The notes below the pieces were generated by a model, which saw only the letters and a list, made by a program, of their open reading frames with translations, was not told the origin of the DNA and ran no database searches. Shown one piece after another: positions 23,988 through 31,531 of a DNA stretch of 39,439 nucleotides. Both the position numbers and the translations under genes were made by a program. Source of the DNA: Bacteroidota bacterium (lineage in GTDB: Bacteria; Bacteroidota; Ignavibacteria; UBA10030; UBA8401); contig JAGVPT010000172.1 in NCBI GenBank assembly GCA_020052095.1, forward strand, positions 1 to 39,439. Reading direction: 5' to 3'. Every line of letters starts with the position of its first letter. Position 1 is the first letter of the stretch.

Positions 23988-26639
23988 ATGAAAGTAGCAC
24001 GTATTGTGGCGGTGTTTGCTCTGGCACTCATCGTGCACAGTAATGTAGCTGCAGAGGAAGACCGTTCGCGCTATAGGGACTATTTCGAGAAGGCGGCTGC
24101 GGAGTTCAATGTCCCCTCCGATGTGCTCAAAGGCATTTCCTTCGCAGAGACCCGCTGGTCGCATTTAACATGGGCAGTTGGCGACACTGCGTCCGCGTGC
24201 AATGGGATGCCCCGGCCATATGGAATTATGTCGCTGTGGGATAATAACTATTTTGGACACAGCCTCCGCGACGCGGCGGCACTTCTCGGGAAGAGCCCGG
24301 ACGAATTGAAGAATGACCCATTCGAAAATATTCGAGGTGCAGCCGCGCTATTGAGAAAATTCTATAATGAACTTCCCAAGCCGGAAGGGACGGACCCGGG
24401 CGATATTGCTATCTGGCGTAACGCAATTGCCGCGTTTTCCGGCCTGCCACAGTTAGAATTATCTCAACAGCACGCGCTCGACATCTATACGCAAATGACG
24501 CGGGGTTACCGTCAATTCGGTATTGAGTGGGAAGCGCGCCCGGTCAGTCTTGGACCGATGCGGGCCGCTGTGGCAAAGATACAAGAAGGAGCAAAGACAA
24601 AGACTCCGCCGCCACTGCGTAAAACCGCAGATCAACCCGATTATCCGCTCGCGAAATGGGCACAGGCTGCTGAGGGGCATTGGTACACTAGCGGCTTTGG
24701 TGATTATTTTGTTGTTATCCATGACATGGAAGGATATTATTTATCGGTGATATCGTACTTTCAGAATCCGGCTACGCAAGCAAGTGCCCATTTTTGCATC
24801 AACAGTCTACAGAACGGCCCGGGCGAAAACAGGCCAAGTGATCCGCCGGCTGGAGAGATCACGCAAATGGTCGAACTGAAGTATTGGGCCTGGCACGTTG
24901 TGTGTTGGAACAGATACATGCTAGGAATAGAGCATGAAGGATTCGTCAATACGGCAGCGTGGTACTCACCCGAAATGTACAACGCATCGGCGAAATTGAC
25001 GGCGTGGCTGTGCGACCGCTTCAGCATTCCAAAAGATCGCAACCACATCATTGCGCATGGCGAATGGCAAAATGTAACATGGAAGGGTTGGATGGCCACA
25101 AATTTCCCGGGAATCGACGTAACCTGCAACAACCACACCGACCCGGGCCCATTCTGGAATTGGACGTTGTATATGGGTTTGATTACAAGCGACACCCTCG
25201 CGCCGAAGATCGCCTCAGTCGTCCCAGCACAAAGCGCTACGAACGTCCCAGCCTATAAAGATGTGGCGATCAGTTTTACTTCTCCCATGGACATTGCTTC
25301 CACAAACAGTGCCTTTTCTATTGCTCCGAGCGTTGCGGGCGCCGTCGCTTGGAACGCAGATTCAAAAATGCTGACATTTCATCCGACGAATTTTTTTGCT
25401 TTCAGCACAACCTACACAGTGAAAATAGATGGTACAGCCAAAGGTGCGATTTCGGGGAAAGGGCTTGATGGCAACGGCGATGGTGTCGGCGGAGACTCGT
25501 ACCAATTCTCGTTCACCACGGCTCCCGTCGACACGACCGGTGCGGTCATGGTTCAAAGCTACCCGCGCGATGGCGAGACAAATGTCAGCCTTTTTGCGGA
25601 TGTCAAGGTCACATTGAATGAGCCAATCACGCAAGCCTCGTTAGCGGGACGTGTGTTTATAGAGGACAGCACCGGAACATCCGTTCCGTTCAGCAACGGA
25701 AAGTATGAAACGATAGCGGACCGCGGAGTAATTTCATTCACTCCAACGAAGCTTCAGAGAAATAAGTTGTTCCGGATAAAATTGCTGGCTGGTCTGAAGG
25801 ATTTGTACAATAACGATTCGAAATCGGATGTGATTATTCAGTTCAGGACAACACAGGATACAGTACTGCAAGGAAGCGTCGCAGATAATTTTGAAACCAA
25901 TGCGAGAGGATGGCTTCAGCCCGGATCCGCCACTGGCTCTTCTTTTATCGATTCAACAGCCACCTCGTTTTTGATTTCAACGGATAAGAAAAAGAGCGGA
26001 TCCAATTCTGGAAAATTGTCCTATGCCTTTTCGCAGAACCAAAATGGTGTTGTCGTACTCAAGCCGACAACGTCCCCATTCCTTGACGCGGTTTCTACTC
26101 TTGGGCTCTGGGTCTACGGCGACGATGGAAAAGACACTCTGGCGGCAACTTTTCAGCCGCTCAATCAGACTATCTCTTTCGGTCCCGTGAATTGGTACGG
26201 TTGGAGATTCCTCACTCTGCAAACCGGTCAACTAACGGGGAGCGGAAAGAAACTGAGTAGTCTTCTTCTCAGTCAAACTGTCTCGGGCGCCAAACAGGGT
26301 GTACTTTATTTTGACGACATGCAGACCGACCCGACAGTCACTTCCGGGATTTCGGAGAGAGACGGTGTGAGACCGGATCACTTTTCTCTCGATCAAAATT
26401 ATCCAAATCCGTTTAACCCGAAGACTGACATACAATTTGGCCTGCCTCGCTCCTCGCACACGACGTTGAAGATTTATGATATCTTGGGGAGAGAAGTCAC
26501 GACGTTGATCAATGATAATCTTGGGGCAGGCCGCTATAAGGTTTCGTTTGACGCGTCGTCGCTTCCCGGCGGCGTGTATTTCTACCGGATCGTTGCGTCG
26601 GAGTTCAGCGCGGTTAAAAAGATGATGCTGACGAAGTAA
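23988..26639 (+). CDS. Secreted multidomain peptidoglycan hydrolase: lysozyme-like, amidase_2, two Big_5, type IX sorting signal
   Basis: An 883-residue protein with a signal peptide (ARIVAVFALALIVHS). Residues ~28-170 look like a lytic transglycosylase/lysozyme-like helical domain, with NVPSDVLKGISFAETRW giving a candidate catalytic Glu54. Residues ~215-400 are an N-acetylmuramoyl-L-alanine amidase (amidase_2): VVIHDMEGY (His245), IEHEGF, IIAHGEW (His357) and HTDPGPFWNW (His383/Asp385) supply the zinc-site residues. Two Ig-like Big_5 domains follow (~402-512 and ~515-630), then a jelly-roll-like domain (~640-785) and a type A sorting domain (FSLDQNYPNPFNP to KKMMLTK). It probably cleaves peptidoglycan outside the cell, for remodelling or against other bacteria. 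The AAGGAGGAAGGG run before the ATG is a good ribosome site. A terminator follows. Confidence 0.87.
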   Translation: MKVARIVAVFALALIVHSNVAAEEDRSRYRDYFEKAAAEFNVPSDVLKGISFAETRWSHLTWAVGDTASACNGMPRPYGIMSLWDNNYFGHSLRDAAALLGKSPDELKNDPFENIRGAAALLRKFYNELPKPEGTDPGDIAIWRNAIAAFSGLPQLELSQQHALDIYTQMTRGYRQFGIEWEARPVSLGPMRAAVAKIQEGAKTKTPPPLRKTADQPDYPLAKWAQAAEGHWYTSGFGDYFVVIHDMEGYYLSVISYFQNPATQASAHFCINSLQNGPGENRPSDPPAGEITQMVELKYWAWHVVCWNRYMLGIEHEGFVNTAAWYSPEMYNASAKLTAWLCDRFSIPKDRNHIIAHGEWQNVTWKGWMATNFPGIDVTCNNHTDPGPFWNWTLYMGLITSDTLAPKIASVVPAQSATNVPAYKDVAISFTSPMDIASTNSAFSIAPSVAGAVAWNADSKMLTFHPTNFFAFSTTYTVKIDGTAKGAISGKGLDGNGDGVGGDSYQFSFTTAPVDTTGAVMVQSYPRDGETNVSLFADVKVTLNEPITQASLAGRVFIEDSTGTSVPFSNGKYETIADRGVISFTPTKLQRNKLFRIKLLAGLKDLYNNDSKSDVIIQFRTTQDTVLQGSVADNFETNARGWLQPGSATGSSFIDSTATSFLISTDKKKSGSNSGKLSYAFSQNQNGVVVLKPTTSPFLDAVSTLGLWVYGDDGKDTLAATFQPLNQTISFGPVNWYGWRFLTLQTGQLTGSGKKLSSLLLSQTVSGAKQGVLYFDDMQTDPTVTSGISERDGVRPDHFSLDQNYPNPFNPKTDIQFGLPRSSHTTLKIYDILGREVTTLINDNLGAGRYKVSFDASSLPGGVYFYRIVASEFSAVKKMMLTK

Positions 26640-26670
26640 GCAAACCATGAGGAATGAAGGATGTTTGAGC

Positions 26671-26700
26671 GACCGCCGGAATTGCCTGGCGGCCGTTTTT
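26671..26700 (+). terminator. Rho-independent terminator
   Basis: An imperfect GC-rich stem, GACCGCCGG with CCTGGCGGCC (one bulge), has an AATTG loop and is followed by TTTTT. It lies 32 nt after the peptidoglycan hydrolase stop and separates that gene from the response regulator gene. Confidence 0.8.
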
Positions 26701-26794
26701 ATATTTGAGACTTTCCGCAAAATTGCTTAACTTCCTAACACTTTGATCGTGCCATTTACTCACGCAGTTGAAATATTTCCCGGGAGTCGAACTT

Positions 26795-27520
26795 ATGACA
26801 CAATCGCCTTTGCCGCATGTCCTATTGGTAGATGACGAAGACTCATTTCGTCTCAGCATCGAGATGGCGCTCAAGATGTCCAACGAGTTCATTGTGGAGT
26901 CGTGCGATTCGGGCGAGAGCGCTGTCGAGATTCTAAAAGAGAAAGCCTTTGACGTCATCCTGCTTGATTACAGGATGAGCGAAATGTCGGGGTTGGACGT
27001 GCTGGAATGGATGCATTCCCAAAAGATTCTGACCCCCGTTATCTTGGTAACGGCCGCGGGGTCCGAGACGGTAGCTGTCGAAGCAATGAAACTCGGGGCA
27101 TACGATTATTTACGAAAGGATCAGCTTGACATCGACCGCCTCTCGCTTGCGGTCAAGAGCGCCCATGAACGCTACCTCTACCGGAAACAGTTGCTCGAGC
27201 GGCAGGCAGAAGAACACATGCTCCAGGAGAAACAACAAGAACTTGATTCGCTCCAGATGTTTCACTCGACGGTGAATTCTGTCGGACAACTGGTTGAAAA
27301 GAGCCTGGCTGACCTTTCTGCCAGCCTGGCGAGATTTGAAAAAGAGTTGTTGAAAGTAGTGAAAGAAGGAAATGAAGCCCAGTGTACAATGGTTTTCAAG
27401 GAATTGACACAGGGGATCGATATCGTCACATCGGGAGTTGGCTCGATGCGTAATCTATCAACAATGGTCACCCGCAAGCTGGACGATATTCACATCGCTC
27501 CAGGTCAGCATCGCGATTGA
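26795..27520 (+). CDS. Response regulator with receiver domain and coiled-coil C-terminus
   Basis: About 241 residues from the ATG at 26795, chosen because GGGAG lies 8 nt upstream; an earlier in-frame TTG at 26768 has no such site. Residues ~8-125 are a CheY-like receiver: LLVDDED supplies the acidic pocket, VILLDYRM carries the phospho-acceptor Asp58, VTAAG has Thr86 and YLRKD has Lys108. The remainder is a charged helical region with a likely coiled coil (~127-160) and no DNA-binding, HD, GGDEF or kinase domain. No histidine kinase gene is adjacent. It probably passes a phosphorelay signal by protein contact. Its target is unknown. Confidence 0.85.
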   Translation: MTQSPLPHVLLVDDEDSFRLSIEMALKMSNEFIVESCDSGESAVEILKEKAFDVILLDYRMSEMSGLDVLEWMHSQKILTPVILVTAAGSETVAVEAMKLGAYDYLRKDQLDIDRLSLAVKSAHERYLYRKQLLERQAEEHMLQEKQQELDSLQMFHSTVNSVGQLVEKSLADLSASLARFEKELLKVVKEGNEAQCTMVFKELTQGIDIVTSGVGSMRNLSTMVTRKLDDIHIAPGQHRD

Positions 27521-27675
27521 TATTCTTTTCGACTTTCCTCCGGGCTTCCTGTTCACAACTCGCTTGGGAAGCTCAACCCGCCTCAGCCCAAGTGAAAAGT
27601 TATTCTCTCACGAAGGAGCTCCGTTCTTGGAAACGAACTGCAACTTTCGTGCAATTTCAAACACAATAATGAACG

Positions 27676-28920
27676 GTGGCAGTGCACCAGATACACGATC
27701 CCTACGCAGCGTTACGTTTTCATGAATTTCGCAACCTCGTTATAGCGTCGTTCCTTCTCACGATCGCTCTCATGATTCAGGAAGTTGCTATTGGGTATGA
27801 ACTTTACAGAATTACTCATGATCCTCTCTCCCTTGGTCTGATTGGACTTGTCGAGGCTATTCCGTTCATTTCATTTTCCCTTTTTGGCGGGCACATCGCG
27901 GACCGCTACAGCAAGCGAAAAATACTTTTGTGGAGTGTTGGATGCATCGCATTGTGCTCGGCCGTGCTCGTGTTCTTTTCGCGACGGCACGATGATCTTG
28001 CTCCTACCGGCTTGCTCTTGACGATTTACTCGACAATTTTTGTGATCGGTCTGTGCCGCGCGTTCCAATCCCCTACTGCTACCTCTCTCCGCGCATTTCT
28101 CGTTCCGTTCGAGCATTATGAGAACGCCGCCACGTGGAGCAGCTCGGCTTGGCAAGTGGGAGCTGTTGTTGGTCCGGTGATATCCGGATTCTCTTACGCG
28201 TGGATTGGTTTTTCCAATACCCTGCTGGTTGTCGTAGGACTTGTAGTTGTCGTTTTCGCTTTCTATTCCCGCATCGGCGACAAGCCCGTGGCTGGAGTTA
28301 AACCCGCTGAAAATGTGCTTGCAAGTATCAAGGAGGGGATAGGTTTTGTCTTCAATACGAAAATAATTCTCTATTCCATATCGCTTGATCTGTTCTCCGT
28401 TCTCTTCGGCGGAGTAATGGCGATTCTTCCCGTTTATGCCCAGGATATACTGCAGGTTGGTCCGCAAGGCCTTGGCATTCTTCGGGCCGCCCCGTCGCTT
28501 GGGGCAGTGCTCCTGCTTATGGTGCTCGCAAGGGTATCTCCGATGGAACATGCGTGGAGGAACTTGCTCGTGGCGGTAACTGGTTTCGGTATCTCGATTC
28601 TGGTGTTTGCTGTTTCACATTGGATGTTGCTCTCGCTGGTAGCGCTGTTTCTTAGCGGCGCATTCGACAGCGTAAGTGTCGTGATTCGCTCGACCATTCT
28701 GGAAATGATGACCCCCGCAGCATTGCGCGGACGCGTCATGGCCGTGAACGGAATATTTCTGGCAGCGTCGAATGAACTGGGCGCGTTTGAATCCGGGCTC
28801 GCCGCAAAATTAATGGGCACTATCCCTTCCACGATCTTCGGCGGTATCATGACCCTTGCCATCGTGACTTGGGTATACACAAAGTCGAAGGGGCTTCTTG
28901 CGCTACGGCTCAAAAGCTAA
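27676..28920 (+). CDS. MFS transporter, EntS-like
   Basis: A 414-residue integral membrane protein with about 11-12 hydrophobic helices. The N-terminus DPYAALRFHEFRNLVIASF and the following THDPLSLGLIGLVEAIPF are typical of the MFS_3/EntS-like exporter group. The conserved loop 2-3 motif reads GGHIADRYSKRKIL, and a matching helix 10-11 loop (MMTPAALRGRVMAVNGIF) is present. The substrate is not predictable; members of this group export siderophores or drugs, and many are uncharacterised. The start is GTG at 27676 without a clear ribosome site. The 155-bp gap before it holds no gene or promoter that I can support. It stands alone, with no metabolic context. Confidence 0.85.
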   Translation: MAVHQIHDPYAALRFHEFRNLVIASFLLTIALMIQEVAIGYELYRITHDPLSLGLIGLVEAIPFISFSLFGGHIADRYSKRKILLWSVGCIALCSAVLVFFSRRHDDLAPTGLLLTIYSTIFVIGLCRAFQSPTATSLRAFLVPFEHYENAATWSSSAWQVGAVVGPVISGFSYAWIGFSNTLLVVVGLVVVVFAFYSRIGDKPVAGVKPAENVLASIKEGIGFVFNTKIILYSISLDLFSVLFGGVMAILPVYAQDILQVGPQGLGILRAAPSLGAVLLLMVLARVSPMEHAWRNLLVAVTGFGISILVFAVSHWMLLSLVALFLSGAFDSVSVVIRSTILEMMTPAALRGRVMAVNGIFLAASNELGAFESGLAAKLMGTIPSTIFGGIMTLAIVTWVYTKSKGLLALRLKS

Positions 28921-28996
28921 TACACCTTCAGGTAATCACGACGCGCAACTTGCGCCCTCGTACACGAAACGCTCCACGCGCATCGCTTATCATTTA

Positions 28997-29027
28997 TTGA
29001 AAATTCACCCTGAATTGTTTATCTTTG
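28997..29027 (+). promoter_or_regulatory. Predicted promoter of tRNA-Arg
   Basis: TTGAAA (28997-29002), a 17-bp spacer and TATCTT (29020-29025) fit a sigma-70-type promoter. Extended by two bases the -10/-7 box reads TATCTTTG, which matches the Bacteroidota TAnnTTTG motif, with TTG 20 nt upstream. The predicted transcript would begin 10-12 nt before the tRNA. Confidence 0.72.
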
Positions 29028-29042
29028 TCCTGGAAGCGATTG

Positions 29043-29115
29043 GCCCTTGTAGTTCAACAGGATAGAACGGGAGTTTCCTAAACTTCTAATCGCAGTTCGA
29101 GTCTGCGCGAGGGCA
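29043..29115 (+). tRNA. tRNA-Arg, anticodon CCU
   Basis: A complete 73-nt cloverleaf can be folded by hand. The acceptor stem is GCCCTTG with CGAGGGC (one T-G pair), the D stem GTTC with GAAC, and the anticodon stem GGAGT with ACTTC (one G-T pair). The anticodon loop is TTCCTAA, giving CCT. The T arm is CGCAG with CTGCG around TTCGAGT, and the discriminator base is A. The CCA end is not encoded. It reads AGG codons. A TTTTT run follows at 29120-29124 and could end transcription. Confidence 0.93.
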
Positions 29116-29123
29116 CGGGTTTT

Positions 29124-29249
29124 TAATGAGCAATGAGTAATGACCAATGAAAAGAGGGCCCCTCGTTATTAACGAATAAATGATTGATTGACTGACTTAC
29201 GCTCTTCACCCTTTTTTCTACTTACTGTTCACAGTTTACTGTTCTCTGA
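29124..29249 (+). repeat. Heptameric repeats in the spacer after tRNA-Arg
   Basis: Two short arrays of 7-bp units flank a hairpin. At 29124-29151 four YAATGAN units occur in phase (TAATGAG, CAATGAG, TAATGAC, CAATGAA). At 29222-29249 four more units occur (TTACTGT, TCACAGT, TTACTGT, TCTCTGA), equal to a 14-bp repeat used twice. Between them TTATT and AATAA form a small stem at 29162-29175. The first unit type is the same as the array after the aldehyde dehydrogenase gene. No gene is seen in this spacer. Confidence 0.75.
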
Positions 29250-29257
29250 CACAAAAT

Positions 29258-29776
29258 ATGGTGCAGAAAGGAATGCATATATTTGCCCAACCTTCCGATT
29301 CCAATCAGGAATCATGGCGTGATGCGATTGCCAAATATCAACACTCCAAGCTTCGCCGGAGCGTGTGGCAAATCATCAATTCATTCGGTCCCTATTTCAT
29401 TCTGTCGTATCTGATGTACCGAAGCCTTGACGTCTCTTACTGGATCACGCTCGCGCTTGCTTTGTTGGCTGCAGGATTTCAGGTAAGGACGTTCATTATT
29501 TCCCACGATTGCTGCCACGGATCCTTTTTCAAATCCCAGCGTGCAAACGACATCGTGGGCATCGTGAAGTGGTTTAGCGGCAACATCGGTTTTCACCTTA
29601 TTCGCCATTTGAATCCCTGCATTCCTAATTACACTCTTATCGAATGTCAGAAGGAAGTCCCGATCTTCCGGTCAGTGAAGCCCATTACGTTGCTTTCGAG
29701 CATGCGCACACTCACGTTACGCCTTTGGGATGAGGAGCGGCGAGTGCCCGTCGGTTTCGATTATTTAAAAACATAG
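29258..29776 (+). pseudogene. Fatty-acid desaturase remnant with internal in-frame deletion
   Basis: The 172-residue frame joins the two ends of a membrane fatty-acid desaturase that is normally about 340 residues. The N-terminal part (FGPYFILSYLMYRSLDVSYW, then TFIISHDCCHGSFFKSQRAND) holds the first histidine box. The frame then passes directly, near 29565, into the family's C-terminal block (WFSGNIGFHLIRHL, PKITLLSS-like PITLLSS, LRLWDEE). The middle ~150 residues, with the second box HxxHH and two membrane helices, are missing. The third box reads HLIRH where HHIHH is expected. Such a protein cannot build the di-iron site, so the gene is very likely dead. Intact desaturases of this type insert double bonds in acyl chains. 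Confidence 0.82.
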
Positions 29777-29920
29777 CAACGATCAACGTGAAGGATCTAT
29801 TGAGAGAATTCAGCTTTCTGATATACAATAAGCGTTTTGCACCCGGCAAAGAGTCTCGTCTAACGCCGAGCATCGTTTCACGAATCCACCCCTCATCAGA
29901 ATTCATCGCCCTTCTTCTCT

Positions 29921-31285
29921 ATGCTAACTCTTAATGAATTTTCGCTTGACCGTGTCCTTGGCGCAACGCTCATGGCGGTCGCCGCTATGGTGTCCCTGAT
30001 TATCGGCGCGGCAATTGGCATTTACTCCAAACCGTCGCAAAAAATCCATGCGGCGATCATGGCCTTTGGTACTGGCGCGCTTATTCAGGCTGTCGTGCTT
30101 GAACTTGCCTATGAGTCAGCGGAGCGATTGATCAGAGAAACACATGTCGCCGGTATCACAAGCTGGATGTGGGTATCAGCGGGTTTTATCGTTGGCGGCA
30201 TCATTTACTATGTCGGCAACAAAGTCATCGAAACACGCGGTGGAGCGCTGCGACACCCCGCTACCACGAAGTTATACTTGTTGGAGAAAAAAAGGGAAGA
30301 ATATGCGGAGTTACTAAAGAGCCTGTCCAAAGTTGAGCTCCTTCGTTCGCTTCCTCCTGAAGAAATGGAAGAGTTGCTACGGTATGTTTCCCCCGTTAAA
30401 GTCCAAGCTCGAGAAGTGATTTTTCGCGAGGGCGACAAAGGTGATGCGCTTTATTTGATAGATTCGGGTGAGATTGATATCATCGTTGCCGACGGAAAGC
30501 GGCGACCGAAGGCCAAAGGTTCTACCGGTTCTTCAAACAAACTGGCGCGGCTCGGACAGGGTAAATCATTTGGCGAGATGGCCTTACTCATCGCAGAACC
30601 GAGATCAGCGACAGCAGTTGCAGTGACAGACTGCACTTTGCTGAAGATCAGTAAGGAAGACTTTGATGAGTTGATTCAAAAATCGCACAGGCTGCGTGCT
30701 GCCGTGGAGGATTTGAATTCACAACGGTTGCTCCAGAATGTGCGTTCTGCGGCAGATCAAATTGATTCGGAGCGTTGGCAAAAAGTTGCGTTGGCAAACA
30801 TCCAACGGATTTCTCGAAGCGAAGAGCGTGCCTTGATAAAGGAGCATGTTGCATCGGGAGCGCCCCTTGCGATATTCATGGGGGCGATGCTCGACGGCAT
30901 TCCGGAATCAATCGTGATAGGCGCGAGCTTTGTCTCGCTGGCGACGTTCAAGTTCACTTTTCTTGCCGCAGTATTTCTCTCCAATCTGCCCGAGGCGATG
31001 GCGAGCGCCGCCGGTATGATGGACGCGGGTTTCAGCACCTTTCGAATTTTCAGGTTATGGCTTAGCTTAGTTATTGCGGGAGCCGTCGCCGCAGCCGTGG
31101 GAAACATTTTTCTTACCACTGCGCCGCCGGCATTGTTAACACTCGTCGAAGCGGTTGCCGGAGGGGGAATTCTTGCAATGGTTGCCTCAGTGATGATGCC
31201 TGAAGCGTATGAACACGGGGGAGCGTCGGTTGGGCTGTCGACAATCGCCGGATTTCTTACGGCATTATTGTTTACCTTCCTTTAA
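29921..31285 (+). CDS. ZIP-like metal transporter with inserted cyclic-nucleotide-binding domain
   Basis: A 454-residue protein. Three hydrophobic helices (about 10-35, 42-70 and 78-103) come first. A Crp/Fnr-type cyclic-nucleotide-binding domain spans ~140-270: VIFREGDKGDALYLIDSGEI and the phosphate cassette FGEMALLIAEPRSATAVAV with its Arg. Five more helices follow (~310-454). Helices 4 and 5 carry LDGIPES and SNLPEAMASA, which line up with the HNxPEG metal-site motifs of ZIP transporters, but the His residues are Asp and Ser. The inserted domain thus sits in the cytosolic loop between TM3 and TM4. It may gate metal transport by cAMP or a similar ligand. The ATG has no clear ribosome site. 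Neither ligand nor metal is known. Confidence 0.75.
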   Translation: MLTLNEFSLDRVLGATLMAVAAMVSLIIGAAIGIYSKPSQKIHAAIMAFGTGALIQAVVLELAYESAERLIRETHVAGITSWMWVSAGFIVGGIIYYVGNKVIETRGGALRHPATTKLYLLEKKREEYAELLKSLSKVELLRSLPPEEMEELLRYVSPVKVQAREVIFREGDKGDALYLIDSGEIDIIVADGKRRPKAKGSTGSSNKLARLGQGKSFGEMALLIAEPRSATAVAVTDCTLLKISKEDFDELIQKSHRLRAAVEDLNSQRLLQNVRSAADQIDSERWQKVALANIQRISRSEERALIKEHVASGAPLAIFMGAMLDGIPESIVIGASFVSLATFKFTFLAAVFLSNLPEAMASAAGMMDAGFSTFRIFRLWLSLVIAGAVAAAVGNIFLTTAPPALLTLVEAVAGGGILAMVASVMMPEAYEHGGASVGLSTIAGFLTALLFTFL

Positions 31286-31407
31286 TCATCTTCCATACGG
31301 GACTTCTTTCAATCTTGTGTTGCGAATGTGCCGAGATAGAAAAGTAGTTTACCTTCTTCCGTGCTTGCCTCACCCGCCAAGTGGCAATCAACGCGTGTGC
31401 CGCATCC

Positions 31408-31438
31408 TTGATTCGCGCCGTTGACTTTCGTATCTTTG
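31408..31438 (+). promoter_or_regulatory. Predicted promoter of proS
   Basis: TTGATT (31408-31413), a 17-bp spacer and TATCTT (31431-31436), extending to TATCTTTG. This is the same spacing and the same -10/-7 box as the tRNA-Arg promoter. It lies in the 246-bp gap before proS and would give a leader of about 90 nt. The rest of that gap shows no gene. Confidence 0.72.
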
Positions 31439-31531
31439 CACTAATCAAGGATGTAGGGCCGGCATATCGTTGTTCGTCCTGCTGTATCCTGAATTCTCTT
31501 TCCTGCACTAAAAAGAAGTTACTCAAGTACG

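Noticed and set aside
26700-26707. TATATTTG as a Bacteroidota-type -7 box for the response regulator
   Set aside because: No TTG lies 19-21 nt upstream; that position falls in the terminator stem.
29043-29257. tRNA-Arg as an integration site with an att repeat
   Set aside because: I found no duplicated tRNA 3' end and no integrase gene in the window.
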